Part shown: positions 1 to 8,163 of the stretch, piece by piece
Layout: each line of letters starts with the position of its first letter
Position numbering within the stretch: the stretch's first letter is position 1
Source: Tianweitania sediminis
GTDB lineage: Bacteria; Pseudomonadota; Alphaproteobacteria; Rhizobiales; Rhizobiaceae
Length of the DNA: 64,000 nt
NCBI RefSeq assembly: GCF_017813335.1
Contig: NZ_JAGIYY010000002.1
Location: 558,001 to 622,000 of the forward strand
Direction of reading: 5' to 3'
Notes under the pieces: generated by a model
Seen by the model: only the letters and a program-made list of their open reading frames with translations
Databases searched by the model: none
Told to the model about the DNA's origin: nothing
Program-made: the position numbers and the translations under genes

Positions 1-962
1 AACCAGTCCCGGCAAGTGATTCTGTTGCCTGTCCAATTGTGGAAATATTCGTGGGCGATCACCGCTTCGATGCCCGCGTAATCGGCATCGGTCGCGGTGG
101 CTTCGTCAGCGAGTACGTATTTGTCGTTGAAGATGTTGAGGCCCTTGTTTTCCATAGCCCCCATGTTGAAGTCCGACACGGCAACGATGTTGAAGACGTC
201 GAGATCATATTCGAGGCCGAACACCTCCTCGTCCCAGCGCATGGAGCGCTTCAGCGCATCCATGGCGTAGAGCGCACGCTCTTCCTTGCCGTGTTCGACA
301 TAAATCCCGAGTTCCACCTGTCGGCCGCTGGCCGATTGGAAGCTGTCCTTGATCGAGCCAAGGTCCCCCGCCACGAGCGCAAACAGGTACGAGGGCTTCG
401 GAAAGGGATCGTGCCAGATAGCGAAATGGCGGCCATCGGCGAGCGGTCCGCTTTCGACGGGGTTGCCGTTGGACAAAAGCAGAGGCGCTTCCGCCCGGTC
501 AGCCTCCAGCCGCACCGTGTAAACGGACAGGACATCCGGCCGATCAAGAAAATAGGTGATGCGGCGGAAGCCTTCGGCTTCGCATTGTGTCGTGTAATTG
601 CCGCCGGAGCGGTAAAGACCAGACAGCGCCTTGTTGTCTTCCGGTGCCACTTCGGTCTCGATCGTAAGGGTGAACGAGGCTGCGTTCGGCAGCGCGTGGA
701 TCACCAACTGGTCCGGTGAGGCCGTATACGCATCCGGCGCCAAAGGCGCTCCGTTGATGGCGATCGACCGCAAGGTGAGCTCATCCCCGTCCAGCACGAG
801 CTTGCTTGTACTGGGCGCACCCGTGCGGGTTTGAACATGAAGTTCGGCCTGGACGAGCGTGTGCTTGGGATGGAGCCGGAAAGTCAGCTTGGTTTCCGGA
901 ATCAGGAACGCGCTCGGCCTGTAATCCTCGAGCTTGAAAACCTGTCCTTGGTCGACGCGCAT
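1..962 (-). CDS. pepN: Aminopeptidase N, N-terminal part (cut by window edge)
   Basis: An M1-family zinc metallopeptidase that removes N-terminal residues from peptides in the cytoplasm. The visible part is about 320 residues of a protein that usually has about 880; the C-terminal part lies beyond base 1. The start ATG (962) gives MRVDQGQVFKLEDYRP, which fits the family N-terminus. A GAMEN substrate-binding motif lies near residue 266, and the zinc/catalytic motif HEYFH followed by NWTGNRIT near residues 304-316. It is divergent from the DMT transporter at 1134. Identification is secure; only the rest of the gene is missing. Confidence 0.95.
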   Translation of the reverse strand, partial: MRVDQGQVFKLEDYRPSAFLIPETKLTFRLHPKHTLVQAELHVQTRTGAPSTSKLVLDGDELTLRSIAINGAPLAPDAYTASPDQLVIHALPNAASFTLTIETEVAPEDNKALSGLYRSGGNYTTQCEAEGFRRITYFLDRPDVLSVYTVRLEADRAEAPLLLSNGNPVESGPLADGRHFAIWHDPFPKPSYLFALVAGDLGSIKDSFQSASGRQVELGIYVEHGKEERALYAMDALKRSMRWDEEVFGLEYDLDVFNIVAVSDFNMGAMENKGLNIFNDKYVLADEATATDADYAGIEAVIAHEYFHNWTGNRITCRDW

Positions 963-1006
963 TTGGTGCTTTGCCTTTGGATTGGGGACCACGGGTAAAC
1001 CGGGCA

Positions 1007-1045
1007 GGGGGCGTGTAACTCTGCCTCATACATGAAGACGCCCCC
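1007..1045. repeat. Inverted repeat between pepN and the DMT transporter
   Basis: Perfect 8-bp arms, GGGGGCGT at 1007-1014 and ACGCCCCC at 1038-1045, are separated by 23 bases in the 171-bp divergent gap. It could be an operator or an RNA stem in either leader. It has no T-run, so a terminator is unlikely. Function unknown. Confidence 0.35.
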
Positions 1046-1133
1046 GCCTCAAATCGAACCATGGTCGACAGTGTCACCACAACCGCCTCTGGCATGGGAA
1101 GCTGCTTTGCCGTAAGGCAGCCATAGTATTTCG

Positions 1134-2162
1134 ATGTGGTCGCCGGCAGAGGCCGGACGAAGGCAGCTACGACTCAGGATTGCGCAGGTGAGTGCCGAAG
1201 CAAGAACAGGTTCGGCACGCGCTGAACCAAGGGATCGCCGGCCGCTTGCAGCGATCGGCTTGAAGGTGGCATCCGTTCTCGCCTTCGTAATGATGTTCAC
1301 CTGCCTGAAGGTCGCCGGCGATGTTCCAGCTGGCCAGCTGGTGTTTTTTCGCTCTGCCTTTGCCTTCGTTCCCCTCCTGCTGATCATGGCATGGCGGAAA
1401 CAGCTGAAGGGCGGTTTCCGCACGAAGGCGCCGCTCAGCCATGTTGCTCGTGGCCTCGTCGGCGTGTCCTCGATGGGACTGGGGTTCTTTGCTCTCACGC
1501 GGCTGCCCTTGCCGGAGGCGGTGACTCTTGGCTATGCGCAGCCGCTGCTGATCGTCGTGTTCAGCGCCTTGTTCATGGGCGAGCTTGTAAGAGCCTATCG
1601 ATGGGCCGCGGTTTGCGTCGGCTTCGTCGGCGTGCTGGTGATCTCCTGGCCGAAGCTGACGCTTTTCACATCCGGTGCCGGGCTCGACAATGCTCAGGCA
1701 ATCGGCGTCGCGGCAGCGCTGACGTCTGCGGCGGCATCGGCCATCGCCATGCTTCTGGTCCGCCGCCTGGTGCATACGGAGCGCAGCGCCACCATCGTTC
1801 TTTGGTTTACGATGACGTCGACGGTGGTCGCTCTGATGACGCTCCCGTTCGGATGGGTGTTCCTTAACAACCAGCAGTTCATCTTGTTGGTGACGGCAGG
1901 CCTGTTTGGTGGGCTTGGCCAGATCGCCATGACGGAAAGCTATCGGCATGCCGAGGCTTCAACCGTGGCGCCGTTCGAATATACCTCCATGATCTGGGCA
2001 ACCGTGGCAGGCTACTTGGTTTTCTCCGAACTGCCGTCGCTCAACATGCTTGTTGGCGGCTCCATTGTTGTCGCTGCCGGCATTTTCATCATCTGGCGCG
2101 AACACCGCCTCGGCCTGGAGCGTGGAACAGCGCGTCAGGTTTCGCCGCCATCTGGAACCTGA
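1134..2162 (+). CDS. DMT-family (EamA) transporter
   Basis: An inner-membrane permease of the drug/metabolite transporter superfamily with about ten hydrophobic segments in two EamA repeats (roughly residues 45-175 and 190-325). Substrate not identifiable. The first 35 residues are hydrophilic and Arg-rich, so the true start may be a downstream codon such as the GTG near 1187; ATG 1134 is simply the longest frame. Its end lies 58 bases before the DadA-like gene on the same strand, so the two may be co-transcribed. Three other EamA proteins occur in this window (48531, 49540 and 57082). Confidence 0.85.
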   Translation: MWSPAEAGRRQLRLRIAQVSAEARTGSARAEPRDRRPLAAIGLKVASVLAFVMMFTCLKVAGDVPAGQLVFFRSAFAFVPLLLIMAWRKQLKGGFRTKAPLSHVARGLVGVSSMGLGFFALTRLPLPEAVTLGYAQPLLIVVFSALFMGELVRAYRWAAVCVGFVGVLVISWPKLTLFTSGAGLDNAQAIGVAAALTSAAASAIAMLLVRRLVHTERSATIVLWFTMTSTVVALMTLPFGWVFLNNQQFILLVTAGLFGGLGQIAMTESYRHAEASTVAPFEYTSMIWATVAGYLVFSELPSLNMLVGGSIVVAAGIFIIWREHRLGLERGTARQVSPPSGT

Positions 2163-2220
2163 TGCCGCCCGGCCGGTTGCGCTGGTTGACCGAGGTCAAC
2201 GCAAAAAGAAGGTCGCTTCA

Positions 2221-3447
2221 ATGTCGGATTGCATCGTTCTCGGGGCCGGGATGGTCGGTGTCAGCACAGCATTGGCCCTGCAGGCGCGGGGCAAGCAGGT
2301 GGTGCTCATAGACCGCCGGAACCCTGGCCAGGAAACGAGCTATGGCAATGCCGGCATCATCCAGAGTGAAGCCGTCGAGCCTTATGCCTTTCCGCGCGAC
2401 CTCGCATCCATTGTTTCCATTGCTCTGAAGCGCGGCAACGACGTTAACTGGAACCTTGCCGCCATGCCGCTATGGGCGCGGCCGGTGTGGCACTACTTCC
2501 GTCATTCCGCCGCCAAGCGTTACAAGACGATCTCCTCGACCTACAGCCAGCTAATCAGCCGCGCGATCGGCGACCATGCACCCTGGATCGAGGCTTCCGG
2601 TTCGGGAAACCTCATAGCGAAAAACGGTTTCAGGCAGGTGTTCCGATCGCCACGCCGTTTCGAGCAGGGATTGCGTACGGCCGAGCGTCTCCATGCGGAA
2701 TTCGGCGTGGGCATGCGGATCGAGGATGCTTCGGCGCTGCGCGCGGCCGAACCGCATCTCAAGCGCGATCTCCAGGGCGCGGTGCATTGGACGCAACCCT
2801 GGACATGCGCCAGCCCAGGCACACTGACCGCGAACTATGCGCGATTGTTTGAAGCGCAAGGCGGCGGTTGGCGCAGCGGCGACGCCGAAACGCTGCGCGA
2901 AAGCGGAAGTGGCTGGACGATCGAAACGGCAGATGGACCTCTCGAGGCGCCAGATGTCGTAATCGCGCTGGGGCCCTGGACGCCCAAGCTCCTCCAGCGC
3001 TTTGGTTATGACGTCCCGATGTTGTTCGAACGCGGCTATCACCGGCATTTCACAGGCGGCACCCAGCCAACCGTGCCCATCATGGATGTGGAGAATGCAG
3101 CCATCATCGCGCCGATGTTGGACGGCTCGCGCATTCTCACCGGTGCGGAACTGACACGCTTCGACGCGATGCCTGCTCTGCGGCAGCTCAAGCGAGCTGA
3201 ACAGGGAATCAGCGAACTGTTCGATCTCGGAACCCCTGTCGAAGGAGAGCCGTGGATGGGCAACCGACCCTGCATGCCCGATATGCTGCCAGTGGTGGGG
3301 CCGGCGCCGAGGCACAAAGGCCTGTGGCTGAACTTCGGCCACGGACACCAGGGCTTCACGCTAGGACCCACCACTGCAGCCCTTTTGGCGGATGCCATGA
3401 CGGGCGCAACGCCTGACCTTGTGGACCGCCTAGGCCTCGCCCGCTAG
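2221..3447 (+). CDS. FAD-dependent D-amino-acid dehydrogenase-like oxidoreductase (DadA family)
   Basis: A 408-residue flavoprotein of the DAO family. The FAD-binding GxGxxG motif is at the extreme N-terminus (IVLGAGMVGVSTALAL), followed by the acidic end of the second strand (VVLIDRR). A C-terminal GHGHQGFTLGPTTA segment is typical of DadA. Start chosen at ATG 2221 because the Rossmann motif begins at once and AAGAAGG lies upstream; an open frame extends back to 2050 but overlaps the transporter. The likely reaction is oxidation of a D-amino acid or related amine to the keto acid, passing electrons to the respiratory chain; substrate not determined. The 3' end overlaps the convergent uracil glycosylase by 18 bases. 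Confidence 0.85.
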   Translation: MSDCIVLGAGMVGVSTALALQARGKQVVLIDRRNPGQETSYGNAGIIQSEAVEPYAFPRDLASIVSIALKRGNDVNWNLAAMPLWARPVWHYFRHSAAKRYKTISSTYSQLISRAIGDHAPWIEASGSGNLIAKNGFRQVFRSPRRFEQGLRTAERLHAEFGVGMRIEDASALRAAEPHLKRDLQGAVHWTQPWTCASPGTLTANYARLFEAQGGGWRSGDAETLRESGSGWTIETADGPLEAPDVVIALGPWTPKLLQRFGYDVPMLFERGYHRHFTGGTQPTVPIMDVENAAIIAPMLDGSRILTGAELTRFDAMPALRQLKRAEQGISELFDLGTPVEGEPWMGNRPCMPDMLPVVGPAPRHKGLWLNFGHGHQGFTLGPTTAALLADAMTGATPDLVDRLGLAR

Positions 3448-4269
3448 CGCCTTCAGCCGCACCTTCGCTTCAAGGAAATCGCGCCATGCGAGCTTCTTGT
3501 GCGCCGGGTTGCGTAGAAGGTAGGCCGGGTGGAGCGTCGGCATGGTCGGGATCTCACGACCCGAAGGCGTGGTATGGGTTTGCCACGTTCCGCGAAGCCG
3601 CATGATCCCGTCCCGGGTGTTCAGGATGATCTTACTTGATGGCCCTCCGAGCGTCACCAGCACCTTCGGGCCAGCGAGCTCGATCTGGCGCTCGATGAAG
3701 GGGCGGCAGATCTCTGTTTCGAGCGGCGAGGGATCGCGGTTGCCGGGCGGCCGCCACGGAATGACATTGGCGATGTAGGCGCTGTCGCGATCACGGCCGA
3801 TCGCCTGGAGCATGCGGTCCAGCAATTGCCCGGACCGGCCCACGAAAGGCCGTCCTTCAAGATCCTCATCCCGGCCAGGCGCTTCGCCCACAAACATGAT
3901 GGGTGCTTGCGGGTTGCCGTCGGCAAACACCAGCTGCTTCGCCGTGAACCGCAAATTGCAGCCATCGAACGCCTCAAGGATCTGCCGCAGTTCTTCCATC
4001 GAGCGGGCGGAGCGCGCCATCTCGCGGGCGCGCGCGGCTTGCGCTTCGGCGGGGATGGTGGGCTGCGGCAAGGCGGGTGCAGCGGCGGGCTTTTGCGGCA
4101 GGAGCGGAGCGCCGGGCGCTTGCGCAGGCTGCGTCACCTCCCGCCGAACAATCCGCTCGGCTGTCTCGGCGAACCGGTCGTGCGGCACCTCATCGAGCGC
4201 GGCGTCATAGCCGGCATCGGCATAAAAGCGCAGCAGCGCTTCAACTTCGGCGGCGATCCGGTCAGGCAT
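3430..4269 (-). CDS. Uracil-DNA glycosylase, family 4-like, alphaproteobacterial type
   Basis: Removes uracil from DNA as the first step of base-excision repair. 279 residues: a Pro/Ala-rich N-terminal extension of about 90, then the UDG fold with GEAPG at 128-132, PFVGRSGQLLDRML, and HPAYLL near the C-terminus. Classical family-4 enzymes hold a [4Fe-4S] cluster with four Cys. Here only two equivalent positions remain: C104 (FDGCNL) and C188 (EICRPF). The others are Phe and Trp (W172, in PWRPPGN). The cluster is therefore probably absent or altered. The gene is divergent from ETF-QO and overlaps the end of the DadA-like gene. A second, family-5 enzyme is encoded at 26432. Confidence 0.87.
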   Translation of the reverse strand: MPDRIAAEVEALLRFYADAGYDAALDEVPHDRFAETAERIVRREVTQPAQAPGAPLLPQKPAAAPALPQPTIPAEAQAARAREMARSARSMEELRQILEAFDGCNLRFTAKQLVFADGNPQAPIMFVGEAPGRDEDLEGRPFVGRSGQLLDRMLQAIGRDRDSAYIANVIPWRPPGNRDPSPLETEICRPFIERQIELAGPKVLVTLGGPSSKIILNTRDGIMRLRGTWQTHTTPSGREIPTMPTLHPAYLLRNPAHKKLAWRDFLEAKVRLKALAGEA

Positions 4270-4298
4270 GCGGTTCTTTTGGTCTTCTCCGCCCCCTG

Positions 4299-4327
4299 TT
4301 GCAAGCGAAAGGTCCGGATTAGAATAT
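4299..4327 (+). promoter_or_regulatory. Putative sigma-70 promoter of the ETF-QO gene
   Basis: TTGCAA (4299-4304), a 17-base spacer, then GAATAT (4322-4327), close to the alphaproteobacterial TTGAC / CTATAT pattern. A transcript would start near 4334 and carry a leader of about 110 bases before ATG 4447. Read by eye only. Confidence 0.35.
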
Positions 4328-4333
4328 TTCCAG

Positions 4334-4348
4334 AAAACGCGACGTTTT
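4334..4348. promoter_or_regulatory. Palindrome at the predicted ETF-QO transcription start
   Basis: AAAACG-CGA-CGTTTT is a perfect 6+3+6 palindrome, 6 bases after the putative -10 element, in the gap between the uracil glycosylase and ETF-QO. Its place fits a repressor operator; the protein that would bind it is unknown. It could also be a small hairpin in the leader. Confidence 0.35.
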
Positions 4349-4446
4349 GCGCCGCTGCGTCAGCGAAAAAGTTGTGCCGACGGCGCTGCTCATGCGTTAT
4401 GCAAAACCAAACGACTGTTTGAAGGGTCACCGCACCGGGAGTTTGC

Positions 4447-6165
4447 ATGGACGAGATCGAACGCGAAAGCATGGAATTCGACGTTGTGATCGTGGGCGCC
4501 GGCCCTGCCGGTCTCGCCGCCGCGATTCGCTTGAAGCAGGTAAACCCGGAGCTTTCCGTGGTGGTTCTGGAAAAAGGCGGTGAGGTGGGCGCCCACATCC
4601 TGTCGGGCGCAGTTGTGGCCACTGTCGGCATCGACAGGCTGTTGCCCGACTGGCGTGAAGACAGCGATCATCCGTTCAAGACGCCGGTGACCAAGGACCA
4701 GTTCCTGCTTCTTGGTCCTGCGGGTTCGCTGAGCCTGCCCGGTTTCATCATGCCGCGTTTGATGAACAACCACGGCAACTATGTGGTCTCGCTCGGCAAT
4801 GTTTGCCGCTGGTTGGCAACAAAGGCCGAAGCGCTGGGCGTGGAAATTTACCCCGGCTTCGCGGCCGCGGAGCTGATGTACAACGACCAAGGCGCCGTCA
4901 CCGGGGTTATAACCGGGGATATGGGCGTGGAGCGCAACGGCGAGCCCGGACCGAACTTCGCACCCGGAATGGCGCTACTTGGCAAGTATGTACTTCTCGG
5001 CGAAGGCGCACGCGGGTCCTTGTCCAAGGTTGCCATCAAGAAGTTCGGGCTCGATCAGGGCCGCGAGCCCGCCAAGTTCGGCATCGGCTTGAAGGAGCTT
5101 TGGCAGGTCAGCCCGGAAAAGCACCAGCCGGGGCTGGTGCAGCACTCGTTTGGCTGGCCGCTTGATTATTCTACGGGTGGGGGCTCGTTCCTGTACCACC
5201 TGGAAAACAACACGGTGGCCGTCGGTTTCGTGGTCCACTTGAACTACAAGAACCCCTACATCGCCCCGTTCGAGGAGTTCCAGCGCTTCAAAACCCATCC
5301 GCGCATCCGCGACACCTTTGAGGGCGGCAAGCGCTTGTCCTATGGTGCCCGCGCGATCACGGAAGGCGGCTACCAGTCGGTGCCGAAACTGTGCTTCCCC
5401 GGTGGGGCCTTGATCGGCTGCTCGGCAGGCTTTGTAAACGTGCCTCGCATCAAGGGCTCGCACAACGCCATCCTGTCGGGAATGATGGCGGCCGAACACG
5501 CGGCGGAAGCCATCGCGGCCGGGCGCTCCCATGACGAACTGCTGGATTACGAGAACGGCTGGCGCGACTCGCTGATCGGCGAGGACCTGAAGCGGGTTCG
5601 CAACGTGAAGCCGCTTTGGTCGAAGCTCGGCCTGTTTGGCGTAGCGCTTGGCGGGCTGGACATGTGGCTCAACCAGCTCTTCAACTGGTCGCCGTTCGGA
5701 ACCATGAAGCACGGCAAGCCGGACTATGCGGCCACGGAGCCCGCGTCAAAGCACTCGCCCATCGAATACCCGAAGCCGGATGGCGTATTGACCTTCGACC
5801 GGCTGTCATCGGTGTTCCTGTCCAGCACCAACCACGACGAGAACGAGCCGATCCATCTTCAAGTGAAGGACCCGGATCTGCAGAAGCGTTCGGAACTCGG
5901 CGTGTTTTCGGGCCCGTCGACGCGATACTGCCCCGCCGGTGTTTACGAGTGGGTGGACGAAGACGGCAACTCGGTGTCGGGCGGCCCAGGCGCCACTGAC
6001 AAGGGGGGCGAAAACCGCGACGAGGGCCATGCTCGTGAAGCGCGTTTTGTGATCAACGCGCAGAACTGCGTGCACTGCAAGACGTGCGACATCAAGGACC
6101 CCAACCAGAACATCAACTGGGTTCCGCCACAAGGCGGCGAAGGGCCAGTCTACGCCAACATGTAG
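4447..6165 (+). CDS. Electron-transfer flavoprotein:ubiquinone oxidoreductase
   Basis: Accepts electrons from reduced ETF, which collects them from acyl-CoA dehydrogenases, and passes them to ubiquinone at the inner membrane. 572 residues, normal for the family. The FAD motif VVIVGAGPAGLAAAIRL is near residue 11, the ubiquinone/membrane region is in the middle, and the C-terminal ferredoxin-like domain has a cluster of Cys (RYCPAGVYEW, then CVHCKTC followed by DIKDPNQNINW). These four Cys fit a [4Fe-4S] centre. The isovaleryl-CoA dehydrogenase at 14808 should be one of the enzymes feeding it. A strong terminator follows. Confidence 0.96.
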   Translation: MDEIERESMEFDVVIVGAGPAGLAAAIRLKQVNPELSVVVLEKGGEVGAHILSGAVVATVGIDRLLPDWREDSDHPFKTPVTKDQFLLLGPAGSLSLPGFIMPRLMNNHGNYVVSLGNVCRWLATKAEALGVEIYPGFAAAELMYNDQGAVTGVITGDMGVERNGEPGPNFAPGMALLGKYVLLGEGARGSLSKVAIKKFGLDQGREPAKFGIGLKELWQVSPEKHQPGLVQHSFGWPLDYSTGGGSFLYHLENNTVAVGFVVHLNYKNPYIAPFEEFQRFKTHPRIRDTFEGGKRLSYGARAITEGGYQSVPKLCFPGGALIGCSAGFVNVPRIKGSHNAILSGMMAAEHAAEAIAAGRSHDELLDYENGWRDSLIGEDLKRVRNVKPLWSKLGLFGVALGGLDMWLNQLFNWSPFGTMKHGKPDYAATEPASKHSPIEYPKPDGVLTFDRLSSVFLSSTNHDENEPIHLQVKDPDLQKRSELGVFSGPSTRYCPAGVYEWVDEDGNSVSGGPGATDKGGENRDEGHAREARFVINAQNCVHCKTCDIKDPNQNINWVPPQGGEGPVYANM

Positions 6166-6232
6166 TGTTGGCGCGGCCTGCACGACCGCCGACTGGAAAA
6201 TGCCGGTGAAGCGCCGGCTACGTTACCATCGA

Positions 6233-6259
6233 AAGCCGGGCCAGATCGCCCGGCTTTTT
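6233..6259 (+). terminator. Rho-independent terminator after ETF-QO
   Basis: Perfect 8-bp stem AAGCCGGG (6233-6240) / CCCGGCTT (6249-6256) with an 8-base loop, then a T-run. It lies between the convergent ETF-QO and AMP nucleosidase genes and may act on both strands. Confidence 0.85.
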
Positions 6260-6261
6260 CG

Positions 6262-7764
6262 TTACTGGAACGCCGTTTCCGAGAAGCTTCGGAGCTTTCG
6301 GGAATGAAGGCGCTCGGACGGCATGGCTGCCAGCTTCTCCAGGGCGCGGATGCCAATCGTCAGGTGCTGTGACACCTGCCGTTTGTAGAACTCCGTGGCC
6401 ATTCCCGGCAGCTTCAACTCGCCGTGCAGCGGCTTGTCGGATACACAAAGAAGGGTGCCGTAGGGCACACGAAAGCGGAAGCCGTTGGCTGCCACGGTGG
6501 CACTTTCCATGTCGAGACCAATGGCGCGAGACTGTGACAGCCGCTGAACCGGGCCGCGCTGGTCGCGCAGTTCCCAGTTGCGGTTGTCGATGGTCGCAAC
6601 CGTACCGGTGCGCATGATGCGCTTCAACTCGTACCCCGTCAGCCCAGTGACTTCCGCGACCGCTTCTTCCAGCGCGACCTGGATTTCGGCAAGGGCGGGA
6701 ATCGGGATCCAAACCGGGAGATCGTCGTCGAGCACATGATCCTCGCGCACATAGGCATGGGCGAGGACGTAGTCGCCGAGCGCCTGCGTGTTGCGCAAGC
6801 CCGCGCAATGCCCCAGCATCAGCCAGGCATGGGGTCGTAGAACCGCCACGTGGTCCGTGATGGTCTTGGCGTTGGACGGACCGACGCCGATATTCACCAT
6901 GGTGATGCCGCCGTGCCCTCGTCGCTTCAGGTGGTAGGCTGGCATCTGCGGCAAGCGGATCGGCACTGCACCCTCGCGCGCATCGCTTCGGCCGGCATCC
7001 GTCACGAGATTTCCCGGTTCCACAAAGCTCTCGTAGCCGCCACCACCTTCCGCCATGAGGCCGCGCGCATAAGCGCAGAACTCGTCGATATAGAACTGGT
7101 AGTTGGTGAACAGAACGAAGTTCTGGAAGTGCTGTGGCGCCGTAGCCGTGTAGTGCGACAGCCGATGCAGCGAGTAATCGATCCGCTGTGCCGTAAAGGG
7201 GGCAAGGGGGCCGGGCTCGCCGGGCGCCGGCTCATAGGTTCCGTTGGCAATCAGATCGTCTGTGGCATTCAGGTCCGGCACGTCGAACATATCGCGGAGC
7301 GGCCGGTTGATGCGGTCAGCCACAGCTCCTTCCACATAGCTGCCTTCCGTGAAGGCGAAGTGCAGCGGAATCGGCGTTTCGGACTCCTGCACAATGATCG
7401 GGACGCCGTGATTGCGCATGATGAGACGCAACTGCTCCACCAAGTAATGACGGAAAAGGTCTGGTCGGGTCACCGTGGTGGTATATTGTCCGGGCGCGGG
7501 CATATGGCCATAGGCGTGCCGCGAGTCGATCATCGCAAAGGATGACGTGGTGATCGAGATTTCGGGGTAGAAAGCGCGGTATCGGCGCAGAAGATCGCCA
7601 CCTTGCGCGAGCCCAACAAAGCTGTCTCGCAGGAAGCGCGTGTTGCGCTCGTAAAGCCAGACAAGAGCGTCCACGGCGTCTTCTGCCCGCGTGAAGCTCT
7701 GCCGCTCAAACGGATCGGGTCCATGGACCGTTTCGATTGCAGTCGGATAGATTCGCTTTCCCAT
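6262..7764 (-). CDS. amn: AMP nucleosidase
   Basis: Hydrolyses AMP to adenine and ribose 5-phosphate, a step in purine salvage and adenylate control. 500 residues, the usual size. The N-terminal AMN-specific domain (MGKRIYPTAIETVHGPDPF, later YTTTVTRPDLFRHYL) is followed by the nucleoside-phosphorylase-like catalytic domain (VNIGVGPSNAKTITDH, LMLGHCAGLR, and GLDMESATVAANGFRFRVPY, whose MES/T segment binds ribose). It stands alone between the ETF-QO terminator and a small secreted-protein gene. Confidence 0.96.
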   Translation of the reverse strand: MGKRIYPTAIETVHGPDPFERQSFTRAEDAVDALVWLYERNTRFLRDSFVGLAQGGDLLRRYRAFYPEISITTSSFAMIDSRHAYGHMPAPGQYTTTVTRPDLFRHYLVEQLRLIMRNHGVPIIVQESETPIPLHFAFTEGSYVEGAVADRINRPLRDMFDVPDLNATDDLIANGTYEPAPGEPGPLAPFTAQRIDYSLHRLSHYTATAPQHFQNFVLFTNYQFYIDEFCAYARGLMAEGGGGYESFVEPGNLVTDAGRSDAREGAVPIRLPQMPAYHLKRRGHGGITMVNIGVGPSNAKTITDHVAVLRPHAWLMLGHCAGLRNTQALGDYVLAHAYVREDHVLDDDLPVWIPIPALAEIQVALEEAVAEVTGLTGYELKRIMRTGTVATIDNRNWELRDQRGPVQRLSQSRAIGLDMESATVAANGFRFRVPYGTLLCVSDKPLHGELKLPGMATEFYKRQVSQHLTIGIRALEKLAAMPSERLHSRKLRSFSETAFQ

Positions 7765-7835
7765 GACCCACTATAAAGGCTCGCTGCAGGCTATGGGAGA
7801 GGCCTAGGCGAGATGTGTGGCAGCCGGTTAACGGC

Positions 7836-7994
7836 TCAGGGTTGGTCCCACCGGCACGGGTAATCGTTTGCCCAGGTGCAGGAGATCCCGCCGTCGTTGC
7901 TGCGCTTGCGACTGGTTTCTGCCACCACCACGGAAAACATCATTCCGAAGATCATCGTCATCAGGCAAACAATGGCGAAGCGGCGGGCGAGCAT
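7836..7994 (-). CDS. Small secreted or membrane-anchored protein, 52 residues
   Basis: Not recognised by family. MLARRF is followed by a 16-20 residue hydrophobic stretch (AIVCLMTMIFGMMFSVVV), then AETSRKRSNDG and a short tail with two Cys (ISCTWANDYPCRWDQP). This looks like a signal peptide or anchor plus a tiny exported domain, possibly with one disulfide. Start chosen at ATG 7994 because AGGAGA lies 8 bases upstream; an open frame continues to 8033 but lacks a ribosome site. It sits upstream of amn on the same strand. Prediction rests on the ribosome site and the leader-like N-terminus. Confidence 0.6.
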   Translation of the reverse strand: MLARRFAIVCLMTMIFGMMFSVVVAETSRKRSNDGGISCTWANDYPCRWDQP

Positions 7995-8163
7995 GGAAGC
8001 GTCTCCTGTGAAGATCGAGGAGAGCATGAACACAGGCGACTGAATTGGTGCTGATGCGTGCGTTCATCCACCGTTCAACAAAATTGAGGCCTGGCCTGCG
8101 CCACATGGCTCGACCATCCCTTCCGGCGGCGCCATATGCTGGTCCAGCAAAAAGGAGAGCATC

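Noticed and set aside
2154-2180. A possible EcfG promoter upstream of the DadA-like gene
   Set aside because: GGAAC is followed after 17 bases by GTTG without the preceding C, and it lies in the end of the transporter coding sequence; a chance match is likely.
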